64,000 nt of DNA from UBA5072 sp963822145 (GTDB lineage: Bacteria > Bacteroidota > Bacteroidia > Bacteroidales > UBA10428). This document shows, piece by piece, positions 52,516-60,585 of the stretch; positions within the stretch are counted from its first letter, which is position 1; each line of letters opens with the position of its first letter. Location: contig CAWGGG010000003.1 of assembly GCA_963822145.1 (NCBI GenBank), forward strand, positions 1-64,000. The letters run 5' to 3'. The position numbers and the translations under genes were made by a program. The notes beneath the pieces were generated by a model. The model did not search any database. It saw only the letters and a program-made list of their open reading frames with translations, and was not told where the DNA came from.

Positions 52516-53070
52516 TTAGGCAACTTCAACATAATTTTTTAAATTCTTTCTCATCAATTTCAAAGCTTTCCCCATATTCGCCTCCACGGTCTTCACCGAA
52601 ATGGACAATTTCAGGGCGATCTCATGGTATTTCAAACCTTCAAAACGATTGAGCCTGAATATCCTGCTGCAACGTTCAGGCAGCGCATTAAGCGTGTTTT
52701 CAATGACTCCGTGGAGTTCACTGATACTGGCGCTGTCACCAGGTTCGTTGTCAATTTCCGATTCATGCAGCAGGTAGTAATTCCTGTACTTCGTTTCCAC
52801 ATTCCGGTGCTCAATGAATTTCAGACAGCGGTTATGAACAGCGGAATACAGGTAGGACTTAATCGATGTATTGATCTGAAGTTCTGCTCTTTTCTCCCAC
52901 AGTTTATAAAAAAGGTCCTGTACAATCTCTTCTGCGGTATCCGGATCCTTAACAAACCTTAGTGCATAAGTGCAGAGCATCTGGTAATACTGCCTGAACA
53001 ACGCTTCAAACGACTTTAAATTGTCAAATGACAGCTGCCTGTTATTTTCGGTTTCAACCGGTCGGATCAT
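52516..53070 (-). CDS. ECF RNA polymerase sigma factor (FecI-like, Bacteroidota type)
   Basis: 184 residues with sigma region 2 (FEALFRQYYQMLCTYALRFV, DPDTAEEIVQDLFYKLWEKR) and region 4 (LPERCSRIFRLNRFEGLKYHEIA, quoted in part, and LSISVKTVEANMGKALKLMRK). No region 1 or 3, as expected for ECF factors. It should direct RNA polymerase to promoters of the surface-protein genes around it. It starts the sigma-FecR-STN set and is separated by 144 bp from the paralogue gene upstream. Confidence 0.95.
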   Translation of the reverse strand: MIRPVETENNRQLSFDNLKSFEALFRQYYQMLCTYALRFVKDPDTAEEIVQDLFYKLWEKRAELQINTSIKSYLYSAVHNRCLKFIEHRNVETKYRNYYLLHESEIDNEPGDSASISELHGVIENTLNALPERCSRIFRLNRFEGLKYHEIALKLSISVKTVEANMGKALKLMRKNLKNYVEVA

Positions 53071-53214
53071 AACCCACTCCTTTAAATCATGTTGTCAAGG
53101 ATCGTAAATATACTATTCCAATACGAGATTTCATAGGATGTTGAATAAATCACCCCCCGAAAATCACCTCAGTTGCCTGAACGCTATTCCGGGGGATGAT
53201 GGATTTATGCAGGG

Positions 53215-54522
53215 TTAATTCTCATCGATAGCCTGCCATTTGAGTTTACGGTTAAGTTTGTTGATAACGGATTCAATGGATTCATCAGGTTTGATGTAGT
53301 TATACTCACCCCAGAAATCCTCATCCTTATAGGCAGTCACCTGGTCGGTAAAAATATCCGACATCCTGGTCTGATCTTTGTATTTGGCCCTGTTGATGTT
53401 CTCTTTATTGCGATCGGTAACTGCCATCTCAAGCGCGGTGGTATAGGTGGCATTGTAACGTTTCTTTTTCCACAGGCATTTAAAAACAAGCTCCGACCTC
53501 ACATGGTTCAGGTACCATTGGTTGTCCAGTATCCTGTAATTCACCAGGTAATTGGCACCCAGCACATCAATTTTCACGTCCATGGGTTTTTTCCGTACCA
53601 GTTCATTATCGGCAATATTAAGGGCCTCATCGCTGTATGAGAATTCGATGCGCGAGAAAGCCATATTTTTTGTGTCGAGGTAAATAGTGCCCTTGTACAA
53701 TGGCAGTAAAACGTTTTTCTTCTGCTCAAACTGAATTACATAGTTATCTCTTCCGTCGATGGTGGCAAAGCCCGCATACCTGAAATTGTATTCATCGATA
53801 TAATCTTCGGAAATTATCTCGCCAGGATTTTTAACGATATCCAGCATAAAGCTTGTCCTGGGTCCACCCTGCAATTTGAACATCAGGGTGTCCATCTTCT
53901 TTAAATCCTCGCTTTTCCGACCTTTGTAAATCTTCACACGGTCGTTGTCAGTCAGGCTGCTGTAAGAGGATTTGTAAACATCGAGCACTGCCTCAGCAAC
54001 GGCAACATAATTTCGGTTCTGCTTTACTGTCTCGCGGTAAAATCCAACCTGCATTTCAGGATTGTCGCTGTAATTCTCGCTGATCCTCCTGTAGGCCATC
54101 CGCAACAATTCAACCGGGTCATCGGTTCGGATCACAACGGGTTCGAGCGGCGTTGCGGTAGTTTCGAGACGGAACACGTTTTCCTTCTCTTTAAAGTCGA
54201 TCAGGGCTATTTCGATATTCTTATAGCCCAGGTTGGAAATCCCGACTTTACGGTTCAATTCAGTGACCGGTACCTTCAGGATAAATTCGCCCTCTGCGTT
54301 AGTAACGGTACCCAGACTGCTTCCGATCAGGTAAACATTGGCAAAAACCACCGGCTTTTTGGTTGTATTATCGATAACCTTGCCTGTGAAGGTTTTATAA
54401 GCCGTATCCCTGGCGGCTTTATCGTGGTTCCAAAGGGAACCCTGGGCTTGCATGGCTGACAAGGTAATGATCATCAGCGCCAGTGCGAGTCCTTTCATTG
54501 TTTTCGAAATTTTTGTTTTCAT
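53215..54522 (-). CDS. Carboxypeptidase-regulatory-like surface protein, paralogue of the STN protein
   Basis: 435 residues with a signal peptide (about 1-26). A carboxypeptidase-regulatory-like domain (TFTGKVIDNTTKKPVVFANV, about 40-120) is followed by the same C-terminal domain as the STN protein, with parallel motifs (FYRETVKQNR, KIYKGRKSEDL, GPRTSFMLDIVKNPGE, and FWGEYNYIKPDESIESV). The STN domain is missing. The pair therefore shares a surface function while only one has the signalling domain. It lies upstream of the sigma gene on the same strand. Confidence 0.85.
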   Translation of the reverse strand: MKTKISKTMKGLALALMIITLSAMQAQGSLWNHDKAARDTAYKTFTGKVIDNTTKKPVVFANVYLIGSSLGTVTNAEGEFILKVPVTELNRKVGISNLGYKNIEIALIDFKEKENVFRLETTATPLEPVVIRTDDPVELLRMAYRRISENYSDNPEMQVGFYRETVKQNRNYVAVAEAVLDVYKSSYSSLTDNDRVKIYKGRKSEDLKKMDTLMFKLQGGPRTSFMLDIVKNPGEIISEDYIDEYNFRYAGFATIDGRDNYVIQFEQKKNVLLPLYKGTIYLDTKNMAFSRIEFSYSDEALNIADNELVRKKPMDVKIDVLGANYLVNYRILDNQWYLNHVRSELVFKCLWKKKRYNATYTTALEMAVTDRNKENINRAKYKDQTRMSDIFTDQVTAYKDEDFWGEYNYIKPDESIESVINKLNRKLKWQAIDEN

Positions 54523-54644
54523 GTTAGTATAGGTATTGAACTGTTTGTAATTGATATAGCATCAAGATGTCTTTATTTCGTTCCTGTATGAAAAGCTTTT
54601 CTGCAATTAAGACCCTTTGGAGGGCATATACCCTATTTTATTTT

Positions 54645-54739
54645 GTGATTAGGTAATTAAGTGATTAGGTAATTAAGTGATGAGGTGATGAGGTGATGAG
54701 GTGATGAAGTGATGAAGTGATGAAGTGATGAGGTGATGT
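54645..54739. repeat. Tandem AGGTGATG-word repeat
   Basis: TTAGGTAATTAAGTGA and GTGATGAGGTGATGA words in tandem in the spacer between the surface-protein gene start and the asparagine synthase-like gene end. The rest of this spacer (54523-54803) shows no gene. Confidence 0.72.
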
Positions 54740-54803
54740 GGAGAAGGGGAGCGGTAGAAATAACTCCGGAGGGCCTGCCTGACGACAAGGCCGGTTTAAA
54801 TGC

Positions 54804-56387
54804 TCAAGACCGATTGTCAATTCTTTTCTTCACCTGCTCCAGGTACCAGTTGATCAAAATGCTGTTGAATCCTCCATGCGGGAGCTTTTTTCTGGTCTCA
54901 GGATCGATTTCCTTCAACATGGCTACTGTAAATCTTTCATAACAGGCCCAGTCGTTTTTTACCACATACCTGAGTTGAATGGTGCGGGGCAGTATAGGTT
55001 TTAGAAAATCCTTAATATGCTGTAACCTGATGCCAAAGGGACCCGGCTTCAGTTCCTTGCTGAAATTAACCCTGTGAACAGCGAAAAATTTTTCCTGCAA
55101 ACATTGGTTGTATATTCTTTTGTGGTTTTTCAGCGCCGGAGGCAGGCGGCGGAAAAACTCCACCAGTTCATCATCCCAGAACAGAAATCTGACCTGGTAT
55201 CCGAAAAAGGAAAAGACCTGAGAAGAATTGAAGATGAATTTGGCAATCTTTTCGCGGATATCCCAGTCTTCAAATATACTGGTGGCCAGAAATTCCTCCT
55301 TGAGTTCCAGGGAGGCATTCAAATGTACACGGAAAGCTTCTGCCTGCTGGCGTTGCAGGGGAAAATTCGCATACTTTGAACGTACCAGCAGGTTAGCTAT
55401 GTGGTTGTACCGGAGGTGCTCCGGAAATACTTTGGCAAACTGGCTGCCTCCCAGCAGGTCACCTGAATGACCGGGCAGGAAAACACTGTTTTTGGGGATC
55501 AGGCCATTCCTCACCAGGTGAAGGACTGCCGGAAATTCCTGCAGGTAAAACATCGAGGTCAGCCTGGAAGCATAGCGATAATACGCCTGAAATTCTTCAT
55601 CATGTGCAGCTAACCAATTACCGGGCAGTGTTTCATAGTTAACATAATGCCAGGTAAATCCAAGACGTCTGGCAACCCTGCCTGAAATTTCAACCTCTGC
55701 TGTTTCCCGGCCGTAGGTAAAGCAAATGGTATTGTTATATCCACGGGTTTTCAGGATGCAGGCTATCAATCGCGAATCAAAGCCGCCACTGAGGGGCAGC
55801 ACAGGGGTGGCATCTCCGATGGAAAGGATGAATCTGTCAGCAGCTTTTTGAATGGCTGCAGCCATTTCAGCCACAGGATCACGATCGTAACGCAGCTCTG
55901 TTTGCCTGACACGGTAAGAAAACAGCCTCATCCCGGCAACTGTCAGATCCTCCCTGATGGTAAGCAATTCACCGGCCGGCACCTGCAGAATTCCGCTGAC
56001 GAGGGTATCCGAACCTGTTACATATCCGGTGTATCGGAATTCAGCAAATGCCGTCTCATTGATATCATCACCCGGCAAGATAAGGTTCTCGGGTTCATCG
56101 GCAACTATGAATTCGGGGGTCAGCCGGAAGAAAACCGGGAAAAACCGCGATTTATCGCTAAACAGGTAAGTGTTTCCTTCCCGAGCGCAGATAACAGAAT
56201 AAATCCCGTTCAGGTTTTTCAGCAATTCGGCAAGATCCCTGCCCCGATGCAATTCATTCCGGATATGGTTTAGCAGGTCTTCCCCATGGAGATATTGTCC
56301 TCCGGCAGCAAAGGCATACCCCTTCACCCACAGGTCCCTGCTTATTCCCCATGGAAAACCGTTTTGATGGTTCAACAACAGTCTCAT
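54804..56387 (-). CDS. Asparagine synthase-like protein without the N-terminal Cys
   Basis: 527 residues. The C-terminal synthetase domain has the PP-loop PLSGGFDSRLIA (about 202-213), with downstream FLPGHSGDLLGGS. The N-terminal glutaminase-like domain starts MRLLLNHQNG, so the nucleophilic Cys2 of class II amidotransferases is absent. It probably uses ammonia or makes an amide/adenylate bond with another nucleophile, as in many surface-polysaccharide clusters. It overlaps the GT4 gene by 4 bp, so the cluster genes are coupled. Confidence 0.85.
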   Translation of the reverse strand: MRLLLNHQNGFPWGISRDLWVKGYAFAAGGQYLHGEDLLNHIRNELHRGRDLAELLKNLNGIYSVICAREGNTYLFSDKSRFFPVFFRLTPEFIVADEPENLILPGDDINETAFAEFRYTGYVTGSDTLVSGILQVPAGELLTIREDLTVAGMRLFSYRVRQTELRYDRDPVAEMAAAIQKAADRFILSIGDATPVLPLSGGFDSRLIACILKTRGYNNTICFTYGRETAEVEISGRVARRLGFTWHYVNYETLPGNWLAAHDEEFQAYYRYASRLTSMFYLQEFPAVLHLVRNGLIPKNSVFLPGHSGDLLGGSQFAKVFPEHLRYNHIANLLVRSKYANFPLQRQQAEAFRVHLNASLELKEEFLATSIFEDWDIREKIAKFIFNSSQVFSFFGYQVRFLFWDDELVEFFRRLPPALKNHKRIYNQCLQEKFFAVHRVNFSKELKPGPFGIRLQHIKDFLKPILPRTIQLRYVVKNDWACYERFTVAMLKEIDPETRKKLPHGGFNSILINWYLEQVKKRIDNRS

Positions 56388-57562
56388 GGTCTCACTGTTG
56401 AGTGGGTTATGGATTCCATCACCCCTTTAATCCGGGTGATCACTGCCTTCCGGGAGAAACGATCCAGTGCAAACGTTCTGATAACAGCAGGATCATACTG
56501 CCCCTTCCGGCCAGGTGCGCTCAGCAGTGCATCGGCCAGGGATTCCATGCTGCCCGTTCTTACAATGAAGCCAGCGAATTCAGGAACATCCCGCTCCGAG
56601 ATCACATCTGTACAAATGACAGGCTTCCCGCAAAGTGCAGCTTCTCCTATCGAAACCGGCTGTCCCTCGTTGTAGCTCGAAAGCACCAGGAAATCACTGT
56701 CCACTAACAGGTTTCTGATTTCCTGTGCGGATTGCTGGCCCAGAAAATGAACCCTGTGTGCGAGACCCAGTTTTGCCACCCGTGATTCCATCATCTGCCG
56801 TCCCGGACCATCTCCGGTAATCCGGAGACGAATGGCGGCTCCTTGACGGGATGCGCTGTGAAAGGCGTCGATCAGAACGTTTATAGCCTTGTATGGTTGA
56901 AAGTTAGTGATGGCAAGAAATAAGGTTTCCCTTGGAAACTCCTTTCCCTGGGCACCGGGAAAAAACAGTTCTTCATCCACCGGGTTTGGAATCGGCAGGC
57001 AGGGCAGCATTTTACCGGCAATTTCCTCAAGCACGGGTATCAAACGTTCCGAAACGGGGATGATAGCGTCAGCTTCCGCAAGGGCCCTCTTCAGCATGGG
57101 CTTATGCCAGTCCTCCACTTCCTGCTGCCTGAAGAAACTGTTCACATTGAACCTGCCCCGATGCTCAGTGATGACAAAGGGTATGCCGTGCTTTTCCTGA
57201 AGCAGGGCCGCCACATATCCGGCCCACAGGCAACTGTGCGCCTGGATCAGGTCGGGTTTCCCGTTTTCATGAATATATTGTCCGGCAAGATGAAGTGCAG
57301 TTCTTATCCACAGGTGCGCATTCAGCCGGTTGAATTTGGGAATCCTGAACTGCACCTTCCTGTATGTACGGATGCCAAATTGCTGCCCGCGCTGCAAACA
57401 AAGATCAGCAGGCAGGCCAGGCAAACGGATTTTCTTCAGGCTCTTTTCCTCCGCAACCAATACGGCTGCTTCTATCCCTTCATCAATAAGCCATTGCGTC
57501 TGATGAACAAAGAACATTCCGCCGTTGGGCGGGTACCACGATGGTATAACCAATAGTTTCAT
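56384..57562 (-). CDS. GT4 family glycosyltransferase
   Basis: 392 residues with the GT-B fold. N-terminal acceptor domain begins LLVIPSWYPPNGG, with QAHSCLWAGYVAALL and EHRGRFN. The C-terminal donor domain contains FLAITNFQPYKAINVLIDAF, RITGDGPGRQMME, and the retaining GT4 E-x7-E motif in SSYNEGQPVSIGEAALCGKPV, shortened here. It would add a sugar from a nucleotide donor to a lipid-linked glycan. Overlaps both neighbours by 4 bp. Confidence 0.92.
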   Translation of the reverse strand: MKLLVIPSWYPPNGGMFFVHQTQWLIDEGIEAAVLVAEEKSLKKIRLPGLPADLCLQRGQQFGIRTYRKVQFRIPKFNRLNAHLWIRTALHLAGQYIHENGKPDLIQAHSCLWAGYVAALLQEKHGIPFVITEHRGRFNVNSFFRQQEVEDWHKPMLKRALAEADAIIPVSERLIPVLEEIAGKMLPCLPIPNPVDEELFFPGAQGKEFPRETLFLAITNFQPYKAINVLIDAFHSASRQGAAIRLRITGDGPGRQMMESRVAKLGLAHRVHFLGQQSAQEIRNLLVDSDFLVLSSYNEGQPVSIGEAALCGKPVICTDVISERDVPEFAGFIVRTGSMESLADALLSAPGRKGQYDPAVIRTFALDRFSRKAVITRIKGVMESITHSTVRP

Positions 57563-58899
57563 GTGCTGATCGTCCTGTTATGATCTGATTTCAAGATCAA
57601 GCCTCTGTACCAGATTAGCTGGTAGGCAAATACGATGATGCCTGCCAGTGCGAACAAACCAATGCCAAGGTATGCATTTCTGAGGATAATACCAGTGATC
57701 AGCGCGCCGGCCCGCAGGATCAGGTACACAATATCTACCAGGAGTGCCTGTAACTGCCTGTTGAATATGTTGGGGATAAAGGCCAGGGGACCGCACAACA
57801 TGGAAAAGGCGGCATAGGGAATTAAATACTGGCAGAACCGGCCGGCGTCAGTCCAGTTTTCCCCGATATAAATTTTAAGGATAAAGGGGATCAGGATTGT
57901 CAGTATGATGGCCGGGCCCGCAGCAAAGAGCAAGGTTCTTGAGAGGTATTTCCGGATCACCGGCCAGGATTCTGATCCGGCATGCCGCAGTGCCACTACT
58001 TTTTGCATAAGCACCTGGTATACCGAACCGTTGTAAGTACTGACGGGCCTGAACACCAGCGCCAGGGCGATCGAGAACTGGCCTGTAAGACTGTCGGAGA
58101 AATACAGGGCCAGAATATATACCGGCAAATTGCCCGAAAAGGAATTGAGCAAAGCGGTGAACAGGTTGTACCTGGGAAAATTGATATAGGTTCGGGCTGT
58201 TGCCAGCATGGCCGAAGTACCCGGGGTCAGTTTTCTGTTACGCCTGATCTGAACAAACAGGAAAAGGGCGGTTATGATCTGCGCCAGGAGAAAAGCGTAC
58301 AATAATCCATCCCTCAGATGCAGCAGCCCCGTTACCACCTTCAACAGGACATTGGATAACCCCATTACCAGTGTAGCACCTGCAATAGCCGGGAACATCC
58401 TGAAACGGATGCACCAGCCGCTGCCCAACTGCTGATAGGCCGCAGGAAGTACCATCAGACCCAGAAGAAAGAACCACCTGTTAAGCTCAGTGTCAGCAGC
58501 CAGGAAGCCCAGCTGCCGGATGAGAAATACTACAGGGGCAATGAGGAGGGAAAATAACAGGGCGATCCTCCACCCCAGCCTGAACAGATCCGCTGCCTGC
58601 GCATCCTCTTCCGGAAGAACTATGGCCTGTTCATATCTTACCGAAGCTGCCGTGGCAAGCAGGCCGTGCAGGCTGACAATTACTGCCAGCTGCCCGAACT
58701 CCCCGGGTGTAAAAAGCCTGGCAATCAAGGGGTACAGGAGCAGGGTGATGATCTGCGTAAAGCCATTGCTGCCCATGAGGAAGGCTGCATTTTTAATCAG
58801 CTCGTTATTTCTGAGACTGCTTAACAATGGGCATCGGGTTAATTCGGGAATGTAACCAGACTGATTGTCGGTTAAATAACTGCTTAAATATAGCCACAT
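57559..58899 (-). CDS. Oligosaccharide flippase (Wzx/MATE-like)
   Basis: 446 residues with about 12-14 hydrophobic segments from residue 38 on (GSNGFTQIITLLLYPLIARLFTP is the first, quoted in parts). The polysaccharide-synthesis flippase fold is typical of O-antigen and exopolysaccharide clusters. The true start may be at a later Met (near residue 42, MGSNGFTQ). It would move lipid-linked glycan units across the inner membrane. Part of a minus-strand set with GT4 and asparagine synthase-like genes. Confidence 0.87.
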   Translation of the reverse strand: MWLYLSSYLTDNQSGYIPELTRCPLLSSLRNNELIKNAAFLMGSNGFTQIITLLLYPLIARLFTPGEFGQLAVIVSLHGLLATAASVRYEQAIVLPEEDAQAADLFRLGWRIALLFSLLIAPVVFLIRQLGFLAADTELNRWFFLLGLMVLPAAYQQLGSGWCIRFRMFPAIAGATLVMGLSNVLLKVVTGLLHLRDGLLYAFLLAQIITALFLFVQIRRNRKLTPGTSAMLATARTYINFPRYNLFTALLNSFSGNLPVYILALYFSDSLTGQFSIALALVFRPVSTYNGSVYQVLMQKVVALRHAGSESWPVIRKYLSRTLLFAAGPAIILTILIPFILKIYIGENWTDAGRFCQYLIPYAAFSMLCGPLAFIPNIFNRQLQALLVDIVYLILRAGALITGIILRNAYLGIGLFALAGIIVFAYQLIWYRGLILKSDHNRTIST

Positions 58900-58942
58900 T
58901 ATTTATATTTGTGTTGAATGCTGGCAATTGTAAAGGTATTTC

Positions 58943-59740
58943 ATGGACCTGCCTGTTAAATTCATACAATCCTTTGGCCTGGTGAAGGGTCTTACCCTTT
59001 ATACCCGTTTTAAACTGCGCCTGAACCGCAGGTTCCGGTTGCCGGGACTGAAACATCCGTTGTATCTCAGGCCCGGAACCATTGATGCCTATACCTTCCA
59101 GGAAATATTTATCTCCAGGGATTATGATCTGGAATATGGGGCCCTGCCGGAACACCCGGTTATTATAGATGCCGGAGCCAATATCGGCTTTTCATCCGTG
59201 TTTTTTGCCAACCGGTTTCCGAATGCCGTTATCGAATGTTTCGAACCTGAAGAGGAGAATTTTAAACTGCTCAGGAAAAATACTGCAGACTACCCCAATG
59301 TCAGGTCCCATAAAGCTGCCTTATGGTGGAAACCCGGGTTTGTGAGTATCCTCGATAAAGGACACGGTTTGAGAGGCTATGTAACCGAGGAAACTGTTAA
59401 GGATAATACTGTTCCTGCGGTTACACTGGAAAACTTTATGAACCAACAGGATTACCCCTTCCTTTTTATACTCAAAATGGATATTGAAGGGGCGGAAAAG
59501 GAAATATTCGATCACCCTGCAGATGCATGGCTCAGCAGGGTAAAGTATCTGATCATAGAATTGCATGATTCGATGAGGCCAGGAACTTCAGCCTCATTTT
59601 TTAAGGCCTTGCAGCCTTATCATTTCACAACATCCGTAAGCGGTGAAAATCTCGTGATTTGCTTTCACCAGTCACCAGTCACCAGTCACCATTCATCAGT
59701 CACCAGTCACCAGTCACCACCAGCTACTCCAACATCGTAA
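58943..59740 (+). CDS. FkbM family methyltransferase with repeat-encoded tail
   Basis: 265 residues. FkbM motifs are present: VIIDAGANIGFSSVFFANRF (about 72-91), IECFEPEEENFKLLRKN, and LKMDIEGAEKEIF. FkbM enzymes O-methylate sugars or related groups, which fits the adjacent polysaccharide genes. The last 27 residues are encoded by a CACCAGT-word tandem (59666-59721), giving SPVTSHHSSVTSHQSPP; the tail is probably disordered. The 3' end overlaps the convergent FtsE-like gene by 17 bp. Confidence 0.88.
   Translation: MDLPVKFIQSFGLVKGLTLYTRFKLRLNRRFRLPGLKHPLYLRPGTIDAYTFQEIFISRDYDLEYGALPEHPVIIDAGANIGFSSVFFANRFPNAVIECFEPEEENFKLLRKNTADYPNVRSHKAALWWKPGFVSILDKGHGLRGYVTEETVKDNTVPAVTLENFMNQQDYPFLFILKMDIEGAEKEIFDHPADAWLSRVKYLIIELHDSMRPGTSASFFKALQPYHFTTSVSGENLVICFHQSPVTSHHSSVTSHQSPPATPTS
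59666..59721. repeat. Tandem CACCAGT-word repeat inside the FkbM gene end
   Basis: CACCAGT words repeated about seven times, partly degenerate. It is translated as the C-terminal tail of the FkbM protein. Confidence 0.8.
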
Positions 59741-60431
59741 AATCAATCTCGGCATTATCCTCGATCTGAATGATCTTCCCATCATCGCATTTCAGGGTGC
59801 GGGCCGGAAATTTTTTCAGCAGGGGATAATTGTGGGTGGCCATCAGCACGGCACAACCACTTTCGCTGATTTCACCGAGCAAAACCATGATGGCCTCTGA
59901 AGTTTCAGGATCGAGGTTGCCTGTAGGTTCGTCCGCCAGGATGACCTCGGGATTGTTTAGTAATGCCCGGGCAATAACAACGCGCTGCTGCTCACCTCCC
60001 GAAAGCTGGTGTGGCATTTTGAATCCCTTGTTCTCCAGGTTGACCTTTTCCAGCACCTGGATAATCCGCTTATCTGCTTCCTCCCTGTCATTCCAACCCG
60101 TGGCGTGCAACACAAAATACAGATTGTCATATACCGACCTGTCGATGAGCAGCTGAAAATCCTGGAATACTATCCCGAGTTTCCTGCGCAGTAATGGAAT
60201 CTGCCTGCTCGTCATCGCTTCCAGTGCAAACCCGACTACTTTTGCAGATCCGGTCTTCAAAGGTAATTCAGCATTTATGGTTTTGATCAGACTCGATTTA
60301 CCGCTCCCCACCCTTCCGATGAGATAGACAAATTCCCCGCGATTGAGGGTGATATTTACCCCGGACAATACCAGGTGATCATCCTGGAATATAGAGGCAT
60401 TCTCGAATTGAATGACAGGGTCTTCTGACAT
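59724..60431 (-). CDS. ftsE: FtsE-like ABC transporter ATPase
   Basis: 235 residues, all ABC motifs: Walker A GRVGSGKSS (39-47), Q-loop FQDFQLL, signature LSGGEQQ, Walker B VILADEPTG and the switch His in MATHN. Sequence features such as LLRRKLGIVFQDFQLL resemble FtsE of the FtsEX complex, which regulates peptidoglycan hydrolases at division. No FtsX gene is adjacent, so related LolD/MacB-type ATPases remain possible. It lies alone on the minus strand. Confidence 0.85.
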   Translation of the reverse strand: MSEDPVIQFENASIFQDDHLVLSGVNITLNRGEFVYLIGRVGSGKSSLIKTINAELPLKTGSAKVVGFALEAMTSRQIPLLRRKLGIVFQDFQLLIDRSVYDNLYFVLHATGWNDREEADKRIIQVLEKVNLENKGFKMPHQLSGGEQQRVVIARALLNNPEVILADEPTGNLDPETSEAIMVLLGEISESGCAVLMATHNYPLLKKFPARTLKCDDGKIIQIEDNAEIDFTMLE

Positions 60432-60585
60432 GTGAAGCAGTTTGTGATTGGTTTAAAGTTCAAAAATAGGCATTAATCGGAAATAAAGCTTTGTGGTAAT
60501 TAACAACCCGCTGTTAATTTAAACAGAATAAGCGAAGGGTTTTATCCGTTATTAATCTGTAATTTTAAGTCGTAAAATATCCTAT

